Assembly (NCBI GenBank): GCA_963797535.1
Contig: CAWCPQ010000001.1
Coordinates: 2,170,001 to 2,234,000 of the forward strand
From: JAWWOL01 sp963797535
Lineage (GTDB): Bacteria > Actinomycetota > Actinomycetes > JAWWOL01
Length of the DNA stretch: 64,000 nucleotides
Reading direction: 5' to 3'
In this document: positions 40,913 through 49,452 of the stretch, piece after piece
Numbering within the stretch: the stretch's first letter is position 1
Layout of the letters: the number at the start of each line of letters is the position of its first letter
Notes under the pieces: generated by a model
What the model was told of the DNA's origin: nothing
The model's input: the letters and a program-made list of their open reading frames with translations, nothing else
Databases searched by the model: none
Made by a program: the position numbers and the translations under genes

Positions 40913-41479
40913 ATGACCACGCCCGAGAACCCGTACGACCCGGCCCAGAACCCGCCACCCCCGCCCGGAGGAGGCTACGGCCAGCCGCCCGCCTACGGGG
41001 CGCCGCAGTATGGACAGCAGCCGGCACCGTACGGGCAGGCGCCGTACGGCCAGGCACCGTACGGCCAGCCGGGCGTGGCATACCAGGGCACCCTGGTCCT
41101 GTGGCCCACCAGGGCCGGCGGCTTCCTCATCGACATCTTCCTGGCCGCCATTCCGGCCTGGATTCTCGAAGTTATCGCCCTGTCAATCAAGTCGGGCGCG
41201 CTCTTCACTGTCGCGTCCCTCGTCGGCTTGGGGATCTGGATCTGGAACTGGCTTCGCGAAGCCAGAACCGGACAGACCGTGGGCAAGAGCGTCATGGGGA
41301 CCTACCTGGTCAAGGAGGCAGACGGCCAGTTCCTCTCCGGCCCGATGTGCATCGTCCGTGGCCTACTGCACGTCGTCGACACGCTGGCTTGCTTCATCGG
41401 CTACTTCTGGCCGATCTGGGACGCCAAGCGCCAGACGTTCTCCGACAAGATCGTCGGGACCGTGGTGGTCAAGCGCTAG
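40913..41479 (+). CDS. RDD-family membrane protein with Pro/Gly/Tyr-rich N-terminus
   Basis: Protein of 188 residues after AAGGAG. Residues 1-60 are a low-complexity Pro/Tyr/Gln tail with APYGQ repeats. The RDD domain follows: span with Arg/Asp (TRAGGFLIDIFLAAIPAWIL), a second span, LREARTGQTVGKSVMGTYLV, and an end segment WDAKRQTFSDKIVGTVVVKR. Some RDD proteins are Na+/H+ antiporters or membrane scaffolds; no function is assigned here. Confidence 0.92.
   Translation: MTTPENPYDPAQNPPPPPGGGYGQPPAYGAPQYGQQPAPYGQAPYGQAPYGQPGVAYQGTLVLWPTRAGGFLIDIFLAAIPAWILEVIALSIKSGALFTVASLVGLGIWIWNWLREARTGQTVGKSVMGTYLVKEADGQFLSGPMCIVRGLLHVVDTLACFIGYFWPIWDAKRQTFSDKIVGTVVVKR
41024..41068 (+). repeat. 15-bp tandem repeat, three copies
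   Basis: Units of the form GC(A/G)CCGTACGG(G/C)CAG start at 41024, 41039 and 41054 and code for APYGQ three times in the RDD protein's tail. Confidence 0.85.
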
Positions 41480-41495
41480 AACGCTGTCCGCCCGG

Positions 41496-41963
41496 TCACG
41501 GAGAAGGCGGGGGCACGGAGGGGTAGCCGGTCGTCGGCGTCACGGGGGGCGCCGGCGGAACCGGTCCGCCAGGGCTGACCGCCGGTGCTGGCACTGCAGG
41601 CAATGCGGTCTCCGCGTACCCGCCCGGTGTGCCGAGACCGACGACCGTGTCGGGGGCCAGGTGCGCTGCGATCGCGGCCGTGCTCTCACCGATCCGGAAC
41701 AGCACAGCGATGATCTCGATGGAGACCCGGACCACGATGAGGTAGACCAACGCCGTCAGCGGGACCAGGATGATCGCCGCGATGATGCCGGGGGTGCCCT
41801 CGGACACGAGCCCGATGAACACACCGACCATCGCGATCGCGATCAGGACGGTCACGATGATGTAGATGACTTTCAGGAATCGCAGCGCGACGAAGGTAGT
41901 CAGACTGAAGTCGAAGAGCGCGGCCAGAAAGGTCTTCTCTGAATTCTGCGGTTGTTGAGTCAT
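41496..41963 (-). CDS. DUF4282 membrane protein
   Basis: Protein of 155 residues: a short polar start, FLAALFDFSLTTFVALRFLK (the DUF4282 opening), two spans (VIYIIVTVLIAIAMVGVFIG; PGIIAAIILVPLTALVYLIV) and a RVSIEIIAVLFRIGESTAAI helix, then a Pro-rich tail. Function is unknown. It lies 3 bases downstream of perM on the same strand, so the two are likely one operon. Confidence 0.9.
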   Translation of the reverse strand: MTQQPQNSEKTFLAALFDFSLTTFVALRFLKVIYIIVTVLIAIAMVGVFIGLVSEGTPGIIAAIILVPLTALVYLIVVRVSIEIIAVLFRIGESTAAIAAHLAPDTVVGLGTPGGYAETALPAVPAPAVSPGGPVPPAPPVTPTTGYPSVPPPSP

Positions 41964-41966
41964 CGA

Positions 41967-43313
41967 CTATCCCTTGTGTGGTGGCGGCGGCGGAATCGGA
42001 GCCGGTCGGGTCGGCGGATCGGGAATTGCTTGAGCAGCCTCGTCGAGGTCGAGATCGAGCTCCATGTCGCCTGAGCCGACGATGATGCCCCGCGCGCGGC
42101 CCATCACTCGCCTCGGCGCCCCGCTGAACGGGCCAGCGGCCCGGCGAACGAGCGCAAAAAGGGCGGCGGCCGCGCCGACCTCGACGGCCACTGCCAGACC
42201 CGCCTGCCACGCCGACGGGCCGATCGTGACCAGCCGGCCGTTGCCGGCCGGCCCACCCGACATCCCGGTCAAGGCAGCGACCAGGATCCCGGCGACCACA
42301 CCGATGCCGAGGCCGGCCAGCGGGACCTGCCACCAGCGCAGCTCACGGGTGCGGGCGCACATCCACCAGCCGGCGAACGCCCCGGTCAGCACCGGAATCG
42401 CGATCAACATCGGCGCCCAGCCCGGACTGGGGCCGGACGGCACCGCAGCAAGGATGGGCAGGTCCGGTACGGCTCCCAGATGATGGGCGAACGGGGAGAC
42501 GCCGGTGTGGGTACCGATCGAGAACCCGGTGCCGACGAGGTAGGCCAGGGCCCAGACGATCGCCGTCACCAGCAGCACAGCATTGAGCAGCAGCAGCGTG
42601 GCTCCGCCGACACTGCCGGCGTGCAGCGAGGAGCCGAGCCGCGTGGCCAGGTCGAGATGGGCCAGCAGCATGCCGACGACCAGCACCGCGGCTGCAGCGA
42701 GCTGCGCGATCACCACTGCCGTACCGGCCCGCAAGCAGGCAACGACCGTGGGCGGCAGCGTCCGCAGGAACCGACGGCCGAGCCGGTCCTCGCGCATCGC
42801 GCCCAGCGAACCGAACACCATGGCCATCGCCCATGGCGCCAGGAGACTCTGCAGCGGCGCCGGTCGGACCTCCGCCGAGGTCGTCATTCCGGCCACGATG
42901 CCGGCGATCGCGGCGTAGGACGCTGCCATTCCACCGATCCCCAGCCAGCCGTCGCGCCAGCCGTGGATGCCGACCGTGCGGGCGACGGACTGTCCGGCCC
43001 GGTACAGCAGCAGGGCCGGGACCAGCAGCAGGCCGAGCGGCACGATGCCGAGGTGGATCGAGGGCAGCGGCCCGATCGAGAGACCGACGTGCATGCTGAG
43101 CAGCCACGCCGACGCTGCGATGCGCAGGGCTCCGGCCGCGCCGAGGGCGGAACCCGAAGAGGCCCACGCCGCCAGGACCACCACGGTCGTGATCGCCAGA
43201 CCCATGGCGGCCGCCCAGGCACCCGAAGCCATGGCAGCGGCCAGGGTGGCACGACGCCCGTACGGCACGGGCGCCTGCGCCACAACCGTACTGCGGTCCT
43301 CGAGGTCGATCAC
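41967..43313 (-). CDS. PerM/DUF6350 multi-span membrane protein
   Basis: Protein of 448 residues from GTG 43313 with about ten membrane spans. The family pattern is early WLLSMHVGLSIGPLPSIHLG, then GLLLVPALLLYRAGQ and LLAPWAMAMVFGSLGAMRED. DUF6350 proteins are named PerM after mycobacterial Rv0955, which is needed for persistence and stabilises the divisome. The location between sucCD and purN-purH matches that locus. A Pro-rich cytoplasmic tail ends the protein. Confidence 0.9.
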   Translation of the reverse strand: MIDLEDRSTVVAQAPVPYGRRATLAAAMASGAWAAAMGLAITTVVVLAAWASSGSALGAAGALRIAASAWLLSMHVGLSIGPLPSIHLGIVPLGLLLVPALLLYRAGQSVARTVGIHGWRDGWLGIGGMAASYAAIAGIVAGMTTSAEVRPAPLQSLLAPWAMAMVFGSLGAMREDRLGRRFLRTLPPTVVACLRAGTAVVIAQLAAAAVLVVGMLLAHLDLATRLGSSLHAGSVGGATLLLLNAVLLVTAIVWALAYLVGTGFSIGTHTGVSPFAHHLGAVPDLPILAAVPSGPSPGWAPMLIAIPVLTGAFAGWWMCARTRELRWWQVPLAGLGIGVVAGILVAALTGMSGGPAGNGRLVTIGPSAWQAGLAVAVEVGAAAALFALVRRAAGPFSGAPRRVMGRARGIIVGSGDMELDLDLDEAAQAIPDPPTRPAPIPPPPPHKG

Positions 43314-43410
43314 CCGTCTACTGTGTCAGCCAAGGCGGGCTAGCCCTGGATTCGACGCGCCACCCGGGCGGCCCGAAAATCACCGGCGTCCCCGTGTCGA
43401 GGAGATCAGC

Positions 43411-44271
43411 ATGAGCGCACAACCCCCGAATCGGCCGCCGACGCCGCCACCGCCTCCCCCGTCGGGCGGCTACGGCTCGGGTGGCTACGGCTCGGGCGGC
43501 AGCGGCTCAGGTGGGGACCCCGACTACAGCTACTCGGACCCCGTCCCGCCGGGGGGCGGGATCAACAAGTGGCTGATCGCCGTTGCCGCGATCGTGGCGC
43601 TCGTGATCATCGGCAGCCTCGGCTACTGGTTCGGCGGCAGGGACAGCGGCGACAACGGCGCGGTCGCCACGCCCACCCCCTCCGTGAGCCTGAGCTCGGC
43701 CCCGCCGTCGGCAGCATCAGCTCCTCCGAGCACTCCCTCGGACGCGCCGTCGGACGCTGCGTCCAGCGCACCGTCGGAGGTGCCGTCGGCAACCGCAGCC
43801 AAACCCACCACGACCAAGGCGCTCACCCCGACCCCGACACCGACGCCGACCACGACGTCCCCCAGCCCGACCCCCAGCCCCACGGGCAGTCCGACGCCGG
43901 GGGTACCGACAGCCGACTTCGGTTACGTCACCGGGATGGTCACCGTGGGTCCGCTCACCTACATCACGTTCGACCGGGCGACTCTCTACACCGGCGCGGC
44001 GGCGGAGAGCGCGGCAAAGGCCCACGGCCAGCAGGTGGAGGACGACTACTTCATCGTCAACGACAACAAGCTGATCCGCCGACAGCCGCTGGCTCCCGAT
44101 GTCGTCGTGACCGGCAGCAGCAACCTCAGCGGTGACGTCGGCCCCAAGCCGTCCAGCGCCGCCGCCCTGAAGACCTGGCTGGACTCGCACCCGGGACAGA
44201 CCCTGCCGGTCAACCTCTACTACAACGCCACCGGGAAGGTCGCCAAGATCGCCGAGGTCTTCTTCCCCTGA
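43411..44271 (+). CDS. Membrane-anchored protein with Ser/Thr/Pro-rich stalk
   Basis: Protein of 286 residues; ATG 43411 follows GAGGAG. A Gly/Tyr/Pro-rich cytoplasmic tail (about 1-48) contains GYGSGG repeats. One span (KWLIAVAAIVALVIIGSLGY) is followed by a 100-residue Ser/Ala/Pro/Thr stalk likely to be O-glycosylated (a substrate for a mannosyltransferase such as that at 60589). The final domain of about 115 residues reads DFGYVTGMVTVGPLTYITFD to TGKVAKIAEVFFP. The domain is not one I can name. It is divergent from perM. Confidence 0.85.
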   Translation: MSAQPPNRPPTPPPPPPSGGYGSGGYGSGGSGSGGDPDYSYSDPVPPGGGINKWLIAVAAIVALVIIGSLGYWFGGRDSGDNGAVATPTPSVSLSSAPPSAASAPPSTPSDAPSDAASSAPSEVPSATAAKPTTTKALTPTPTPTPTTTSPSPTPSPTGSPTPGVPTADFGYVTGMVTVGPLTYITFDRATLYTGAAAESAAKAHGQQVEDDYFIVNDNKLIRRQPLAPDVVVTGSSNLSGDVGPKPSSAAALKTWLDSHPGQTLPVNLYYNATGKVAKIAEVFFP

Positions 44272-44290
44272 CCGACAGCCGCGCCACAGC

Positions 44291-44328
44291 CCAACGCCCG
44301 GTCCCGCGGTTGCGGGGCCGGGCGTTGG
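44291..44328. terminator. Bidirectional terminator hairpin
   Basis: A 17-bp stem with one G-U pair (44291-44307 with 44312-44328, core CCAACGCCCGG/CCGGGCGTTGG) and a GGTT loop lies between two convergent genes. It should end both transcripts. Confidence 0.85.
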
Positions 44329-44347
44329 CTGTTCAGGCTGGCGTCGG

Positions 44348-44941
44348 TCAGACCGTCGGCGCCGGCGGTTCGACCGGGTGCTCGGTTATCACCGGTTCGC
44401 TGACCCCGGTGTTGGTCGACGGCGGGTAGGTCGCAGCGGGCGGAGCAGCCGGGGCGGTGCTGGCCCGGTTGGCCGACATCGCCTTGAAGTCGGGCAGGAC
44501 CTCCTCGGACTTCCGGAACACCATGAAGGCTGCAACGGCCTGGACGATCAGCACGATCATCAGCAGGTAGCCACCCCACTTGACCCCGACCGAGCCACCG
44601 GGCGCGCTGGCGGTCTTGTAGGTGAACCCGCGCAGGATCACCAGAAAGGCGCCGAGGGCGCTCAGTCCGAACGTCAACAAGGCACCGCCGACCGGCAGGC
44701 TCTCCAGTGTCTTGGGCGAGAACAGTCGTACAGCCGCGATCGCGGTGGCGGCGAGGACCAGCAGCATGCCCAAGAAGCCGTAGCTGTGCCAGGCGGTGAT
44801 GGTCGAGCTCACGCTGATTCCGCCCCCGCTGAAGGAGGCGCCGTAGAACGGGAAGAACGAGACGATGAACGCGACAACGCCCGCGCCCAGGACCACTTGC
44901 TCCAGGCGATCGAGAGCCTTCAGATCATCAACGGCAGTCAT
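44348..44941 (-). CDS. DUF5336-like four-span membrane protein
   Basis: Protein of 197 residues: a short charged start (DDLKALDRLEQ), four predicted spans (VVLGAGVVAFIVSFFPFYGA to YLLMIVLIVQAVAAFMVF) and a Pro/Ala/Thr-rich tail. The position downstream of sucD fits mycobacterial Rv0954, a 34-kDa antigen-like protein recently linked to cell division with PerM; the match here is by topology and place. Function is otherwise unknown. Confidence 0.8.
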   Translation of the reverse strand: MTAVDDLKALDRLEQVVLGAGVVAFIVSFFPFYGASFSGGGISVSSTITAWHSYGFLGMLLVLAATAIAAVRLFSPKTLESLPVGGALLTFGLSALGAFLVILRGFTYKTASAPGGSVGVKWGGYLLMIVLIVQAVAAFMVFRKSEEVLPDFKAMSANRASTAPAAPPAATYPPSTNTGVSEPVITEHPVEPPAPTV

Positions 44942-44963
44942 AGCGCGAACCCCCAGGTCTTAG

Positions 44964-45043
44964 GTAACAGAACGTGTTTGCGCATGCTCGTCTCATCGCG
45001 CTGAGTTATCAAGCACCACTACGCAACACGTTCGCCTGGTTAC
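44964..45043. repeat. Interrupted inverted repeat between sucD and the DUF5336 gene
   Basis: GTAAC and AACGTGTTTGC (44964-44981) are mirrored by GCAACACGTT and GTTAC (45023-45043) with small mismatches. On the minus strand the element starts at the sucD stop, so it may be the sucCD terminator, or part of the promoter region of the 44941 gene. It is AT-richer than its surroundings. Confidence 0.5.
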
Positions 45044-45915
45044 AGAGCGCGCATGATCTCCGACGCAAGGCGAGCAGTCTCGCTCGGCGTGCGCCCGACC
45101 CGTACGCCTGCCTTCTCCAGCGCAGCCTGCTTGGCCTCGGCTGTGCCCGAGGAGCCGGACACGATGGCGCCGGCGTGGCCCATGGTCTTGCCCTCGGGCG
45201 CGGTGAACCCGGCCACATAGCCGACGACCGGCTTGGTCAGGTTGGCTTCGATATAGGCAGCCGCGCGCTCCTCGGCGTCGCCGCCGATCTCGCCGATCAT
45301 CACGATCAGGTCGGTGTCGGGGTCGTCCTGGAACGCCTGCAGCGCATCGATGTGGGTCGTGCCGATGACCGGGTCGCCGCCGATGCCGACGCAGCTGGAG
45401 AAGCCGAACTCGCGCAGCTCGTACATCATCTGGTAGGTCAGCGTGCCGCTCTTGCTGACCAGACCGATGCGCCCTGGCGGGGTGATGTCGGCCGGGATGA
45501 TGCCGGCGTTGGACGCACCCGGTGACGCGATGCCGGGACAGTTCGGCCCGATGATCCGGGTGGCATTGCCCTTGCTGGTGGCGTAGGCCCAGACCTCGGT
45601 GGTGTCGTGGACCGGCACGCCCTCGGTGATGATCACCAGCAACGGGATGCCGGCATCAATGGCATCCGTGGCTGCGGACTTGACGCCCTTCGGGGGTACG
45701 AAGACGACGGATACGTCAGCACCGGTCGCGGCCATCGCCTCGCCGACGGTGTTGAACAGCGGCAGGCCCTCGAACTCCTGGCCACCCTTGCCGGGGTTGA
45801 CGCCGGCGACGACGGTGGCGCCGGCAGCGATCATGCGGCGGGTGTGCTTGCTGCCCTCGCGGCCGGTCATGTTCTGGACGAGGATGCGGCTCTGCGCCGT
45901 CAGCCAGATCGCCAT
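45040..45915 (-). CDS. sucD: Succinyl-CoA synthetase alpha subunit
   Basis: Protein of 291 residues from ATG 45915 with AAAGGGGA before it; an open frame upstream overlaps sucC and is not used. The CoA-binding Rossmann start is ILVQNMTGREGSKHTRRMIA. The phosphohistidine loop is TMGHAGAIVSGSSGTAEAK (catalytic His), and IIGPNCPGI precedes it. With SucC it makes succinate and ATP/GTP from succinyl-CoA. It lies 2 bases downstream of sucC. Confidence 0.97.
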   Translation of the reverse strand: MAIWLTAQSRILVQNMTGREGSKHTRRMIAAGATVVAGVNPGKGGQEFEGLPLFNTVGEAMAATGADVSVVFVPPKGVKSAATDAIDAGIPLLVIITEGVPVHDTTEVWAYATSKGNATRIIGPNCPGIASPGASNAGIIPADITPPGRIGLVSKSGTLTYQMMYELREFGFSSCVGIGGDPVIGTTHIDALQAFQDDPDTDLIVMIGEIGGDAEERAAAYIEANLTKPVVGYVAGFTAPEGKTMGHAGAIVSGSSGTAEAKQAALEKAGVRVGRTPSETARLASEIMRAL

Positions 45916-45917
45916 TG

Positions 45918-47096
45918 TCAGTTCCCCTTTGCGGCGAGCTCGGCCGCGAGACGCGCGGCTCCGTCCATCGTGTCGACCCGTTGAATGAGCGGATTGCCTG
46001 CTGCGTCGAGGATCGCGCGCCCCTCGTCGGCGTTGTTGCCGTCCAGTCGTACGACCAAAGGCTTGTCGAGGAACTCGCCCTGCTCGGCCAGCAGGGCCAG
46101 CGCCTGGACGATGCCGTTGGCGACCTCGTCGCACGCCGTGATGCCGCCGAATACATTGACGAACACCGACTTGACCGCCGGGTCGGACAGGACGATGTCG
46201 AGGCCGGCGGCCATCACCTCGGCCGAGGCGCCACCACCGATGTCGAGGAAGTTGGCCGGCTTGACGCCGCCGAACTCCTCGCCGGCGTAGGCCACCACGT
46301 CGAGCGTGCTCATGACGAGCCCCGCGCCGTTGCCGATGATGCCGACTTCACCGTCGAGCTTGACGTAGTTGAGGTCGCGCTCCTTGGCCTTCTGCTCCAG
46401 CGGGTCGTCGGCGCCCGGGTCGGCGAACTCAGCGAACTCCGGGTGCCGGTAAGAAGCGTTGTCGTCGAGCGTCACCTTGCCGTCGACAGCGACGATCTCA
46501 CCAGCGCCGTTGAGGATCAGCGGGTTGACCTCGACCAGCGTCGCGTCACCCTTGACGAAGGCGTCCCACAGCTTGACCAGCACCTCGGCGGTCCGGTCGA
46601 GAATCGCCTCGGGCAGCCCGCCGGCCGCGGCGATGGCGCGGCCCTTGGCCAGGTCGACGCCCTCGAGCGGGTCGATCGAGACCTTGGCCAGCGCCTCGGG
46701 CTTGCTGACCGCGACCTCTTCGATGTCCATGCCGCCCTCGACCGAGCACATGGCCAGGAACGAGCGGTTGGAGCGGTCGAGCAGGAAGGAGACGTAGTAC
46801 TCCTCGCGAATATCGCTGGCCGGCTCGATCAGCACCTTGTGCACGACGAGGTCCTTGATCGTCATGCCCAGGATGTCGCCGGCACGGGCCGCTGCCTCGT
46901 CGGGGTCGGCTGCGACCTTGACGCCACCGGCCTTGCCGCGACCGCCGGCCTTGACCTGGGCCTTGACCACGACCCGGCCGCCGATCTGCGTCGCGGCCTC
47001 GAAGGCTTGGTCGACGGTGGCGGCTACGCGGCCAGTGGGTACGGGAACCCCGTACGAGCCGAACAGCTCCTTGGCTTGGTGCTCGAACAGGTCCAC
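45918..47096 (-). CDS. sucC: Succinyl-CoA synthetase beta subunit
   Basis: Protein of 392 residues; GTG start. ATP-grasp fold: EHQAKELFGSYGVPVPTG at the start, VVKAQVKAGGRGKAGGVKVA (nucleotide-binding), EVNPLIL and the late FVNVFGGITACDEVANGIV, which contacts the phosphohistidine loop of SucD. It completes, with gltA, icd, sdhCAB and mdh, most of the TCA cycle within this window. Confidence 0.97.
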   Translation of the reverse strand: MDLFEHQAKELFGSYGVPVPTGRVAATVDQAFEAATQIGGRVVVKAQVKAGGRGKAGGVKVAADPDEAAARAGDILGMTIKDLVVHKVLIEPASDIREEYYVSFLLDRSNRSFLAMCSVEGGMDIEEVAVSKPEALAKVSIDPLEGVDLAKGRAIAAAGGLPEAILDRTAEVLVKLWDAFVKGDATLVEVNPLILNGAGEIVAVDGKVTLDDNASYRHPEFAEFADPGADDPLEQKAKERDLNYVKLDGEVGIIGNGAGLVMSTLDVVAYAGEEFGGVKPANFLDIGGGASAEVMAAGLDIVLSDPAVKSVFVNVFGGITACDEVANGIVQALALLAEQGEFLDKPLVVRLDGNNADEGRAILDAAGNPLIQRVDTMDGAARLAAELAAKGN

Positions 47097-47150
47097 GCCG
47101 ACCGCCTCGTGATCTCGACTTTGGATGACGCCATCGTCGAGCCTATCGGG

Positions 47151-47519
47151 TCACCGTCGAGCGGGGCCGGGTGGGACGTCGGGGACGAGATCGCGGATCA
47201 CGCGAGGCACCGCGGGCATGGCCGTCACCTCGGCGTGGCTGATCCGGTCGAGCCGGAACGCGCGACCGTCGCCGCGAAGCCTGCACCAGCCCACGAGGTA
47301 CCACCCGTCCGTACCGCGGACCAGGCCCGATGGCTCGACCTCGCGGCGGGTGCCGTTGCCCTCGCTGTCGACGTAGTCGATCGCCACCACGAGACGCTCC
47401 TGCACCGCCCGGCGGACCGCGCGCTGCACCCGCGGCTCAACCTGCTCGTCGCGCCGCTGGAACAGCAGCACGGCGGCCGGCTGCTCCGACGGGACCTCGG
47501 CTGGCTGCGTCTTGGACAT
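47151..47519 (-). CDS. Stand-alone WYL-domain protein
   Basis: Protein of 122 residues from ATG 47519. Nearly all of it is one WYL domain: VQERLVVAIDYVDSEGNGTR, REVEPSGLVRGTDGWYLVGW (the WYL motif) and GRAFRLDRIS. Usual relatives (YafY/PafBC type) are 300 residues or more, with an N-terminal DNA-binding HTH, absent here. It is either a truncated regulator or a true WYL-only ligand-binding protein. It lies upstream of sucC on the same strand (54-base gap). Confidence 0.8.
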   Translation of the reverse strand: MSKTQPAEVPSEQPAAVLLFQRRDEQVEPRVQRAVRRAVQERLVVAIDYVDSEGNGTRREVEPSGLVRGTDGWYLVGWCRLRGDGRAFRLDRISHAEVTAMPAVPRVIRDLVPDVPPGPARR

Positions 47520-47592
47520 GACCAAGGTCTACCTCGACCGTCGGACAGTTTCCCGCCGACGCGCCCAGCGCGGATAGGGCATCATCGTGGGC

Positions 47593-47904
47593 ATGAACCG
47601 CCGACCCGAACCGCTCCAGACCAGCCGCATGCTCGCGTTCGGGCTGTTCCTCTGGCTGATCTATGCGGCACTGGCGATCTGGTACCCCACGTCGACCAAC
47701 AAGCACACCGTGGGGCTCATCACCGCCATCAGCTACATCTCGTTGTACGGCGGCCTGATCTTCCTGCTGATCGGGATGTTCCTGCGGGCCAGCGCCTGGA
47801 TCCAGGACTGGAAGGACGGTACGGACGCCCCGTACGACGCTCCGACCGACGTCATCGTCTCGGAGCGGATCGACTTCCCTGCCGAGGACGACCCGGACTA
47901 CTGA
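47593..47904 (+). CDS. Small two-span membrane protein, unknown
   Basis: Protein of 103 residues from ATG 47593 (GTG 47587 is possible). Two spans (MLAFGLFLWLIYAALAIWYP; ISLYGGLIFLLIGMFL) are followed by an acidic tail ending FPAEDDPDY. No family is recognised. It is divergent from the WYL gene and is followed by a possibly structured 145-base leader before the ankyrin gene. Confidence 0.75.
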   Translation: MNRRPEPLQTSRMLAFGLFLWLIYAALAIWYPTSTNKHTVGLITAISYISLYGGLIFLLIGMFLRASAWIQDWKDGTDAPYDAPTDVIVSERIDFPAEDDPDY

Positions 47905-47914
47905 CCGGGGCTAG

Positions 47915-47975
47915 ACTCAGGCCAGGCGTTTCAGGACGCCCCCGGTCCGCGGGCAGGGCTGCAAGCCCCCTGAGT
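47915..47975 (+). ncRNA. Candidate four-way-junction RNA element in the ankyrin-gene leader
   Basis: ACTCAGG (47915-47921) pairs with CCTGAGT (47969-47975) and encloses three hairpins: GGCGT/ACGCC (47925-47940), CCCG/CGGG (47941-47953) and GGGCT/AGCCC (47956-47968). All stems are perfect, with linkers of 0-3 bases. Downstream, CTCGGC (48004-48009) pairs with GCCGAG (48032-48037), which overlaps the ribosome site. No known riboswitch class was matched. GC-rich DNA folds easily, and a TAGACT -10-like box at 47912 overlaps the first stem, so this is tentative. Confidence 0.3.
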
Positions 47976-48049
47976 TGTGCCAACGCCAGCCAGCCCACTC
48001 CTGCTCGGCCCGGTGCGCGGACCCCCGGCTCGCCGAGAGGAGTCCTGCG

Positions 48050-49447
48050 ATGCCTGACCTGCCCCCGCGTCCCGATCTGCGCCACCTGCGCGACGAAGCC
48101 AAACACCGCAAGAGTTCTGGCGAGTTCGCCAGCCTGTCCGAGGCCCAGTTCGCGATAGCGAACTCGTACGGTTTCGCCTCGTGGCCCAGGTTGAAAGCGT
48201 TCGCCGAGACCCGGGCACTCGACCTCGCGGCACGCTCGGCACTGCTCGTCCGGTCCGCCTGCTCCGACGACCCTCGGCTCGCCCGGCTACTTCTCGACGA
48301 AGAGCCAGCGCTCGCCTCGTACGACCTGGTCACCGCGTGTGTCTGCGGCGAGGCGAAGACCGTCCGCAGACTGCTCGCCCCCGCCGCTGTGGATGACCGG
48401 CTGGCGCCCCTGCACTGGACGCCGCTGCTCTACGCCTGCTTCTCGCGGCTGCTGCGCGGCGAGCGGGCGAATGACATCGTCGAGGTGGCCGGTTTGCTGC
48501 TCGCCGAGGGCGCCGACCCCAACGCTTCGTGGCTCCACAACGACTACCTCCAGGTGCCGCTGTACGGGGCTGCAGGTATCGCCAACAATGCCGAGCTGAC
48601 CGGGCTGCTGCTGGCCGCAGGCGCAGACCCGGACGAGACGCTGAGCGATCCCGAAGCGATCGGCGAGACGCTCTACCACGCGGTCGAGTTCGCCGACACC
48701 ACCTGCGCGCGGCTGCTGCTGGAGGCCGGCACGGCGCTGCGCAAGGTGACGTACTGCCTCGGCCGGGCCCTCGACTTCGACCGCACCCCCATGGTCGAGC
48801 TGCTGCTCGCGCATGGGGCACGTCCGTCCATCTCCCACCTGGACAAGGCGATCCGCAACCGGCGGCCACTCGCCCTGATCGATTCACTGCTCAACGCAGG
48901 AACACCGGTCTCGCAGACGTCGGTCCTGCTGGCCATCCGCACCGGTCGTCCCGACGTCGCCGAGCTGCTGGTCGAACGAGGTGCGGACGCGGTCGTCGTC
49001 GCCACCGACGATGCCGAACCCGATGCCGAACCCGATGCCGATCTGCTGAACGACGCGGTACAGCTCGGGGACGCCGACCTCGTTCGCAGTCTGCTGGCTG
49101 CCGGTCTGTCCCCCGACGCTGTGTCTGTGAGCAACCCGGGGCCGGCTCTCGGGTCTGCGGCGTGGCGCGGGTACGCCGACGTGGTGCAGGTGCTGGTGGA
49201 TGCGGGAGCCGCTCTGAGCTGGCCCGACGGCTCCCCTGTCGGCGCGGCGCTGCATGGCTCGCGTCACTGTCACGACCCGCAGGGCGGTCCGATGTCGCTG
49301 CCCATCGACGAGGTCAGGCACGGCGACTACCCACGGGTCGTACGGATCCTCCTCGCCGCTGGTGCCGACGTCCCCACCGATTACAGCGAAGGGGACGTCA
49401 CAGCTGCAGGCATTCTCGCCGACCTGGGTATCGAGGCGTCGGTGTGA
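48050..49447 (+). CDS. Ankyrin-repeat protein
   Basis: Protein of 465 residues; ATG 48050 follows GAGAGGAG. The N-terminus LPPRPDLRHLRDEAKHRKSS and the FAIANSYGFASWPRLKAFAE segment are typical of a bacterial ankyrin family in which a short helical domain precedes the repeats. Then come roughly ten ankyrin units (VAGLLLAEGADPNASWLHND, ELTGLLLAAGADPDETLSDP and similar). An insertion DDAEPDAEPDAD is a small acidic repeat. It is a soluble interaction scaffold; partners are unknown. Confidence 0.9.
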   Translation: MPDLPPRPDLRHLRDEAKHRKSSGEFASLSEAQFAIANSYGFASWPRLKAFAETRALDLAARSALLVRSACSDDPRLARLLLDEEPALASYDLVTACVCGEAKTVRRLLAPAAVDDRLAPLHWTPLLYACFSRLLRGERANDIVEVAGLLLAEGADPNASWLHNDYLQVPLYGAAGIANNAELTGLLLAAGADPDETLSDPEAIGETLYHAVEFADTTCARLLLEAGTALRKVTYCLGRALDFDRTPMVELLLAHGARPSISHLDKAIRNRRPLALIDSLLNAGTPVSQTSVLLAIRTGRPDVAELLVERGADAVVVATDDAEPDAEPDADLLNDAVQLGDADLVRSLLAAGLSPDAVSVSNPGPALGSAAWRGYADVVQVLVDAGAALSWPDGSPVGAALHGSRHCHDPQGGPMSLPIDEVRHGDYPRVVRILLAAGADVPTDYSEGDVTAAGILADLGIEASV

Positions 49448-49452
49448 CTCGC

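Noticed and set aside
45915..48158. Long plus-strand open frame opposite sucC
   Set aside because: Antisense shadow of sucC and the WYL gene; composition is atypical and no motif is visible.
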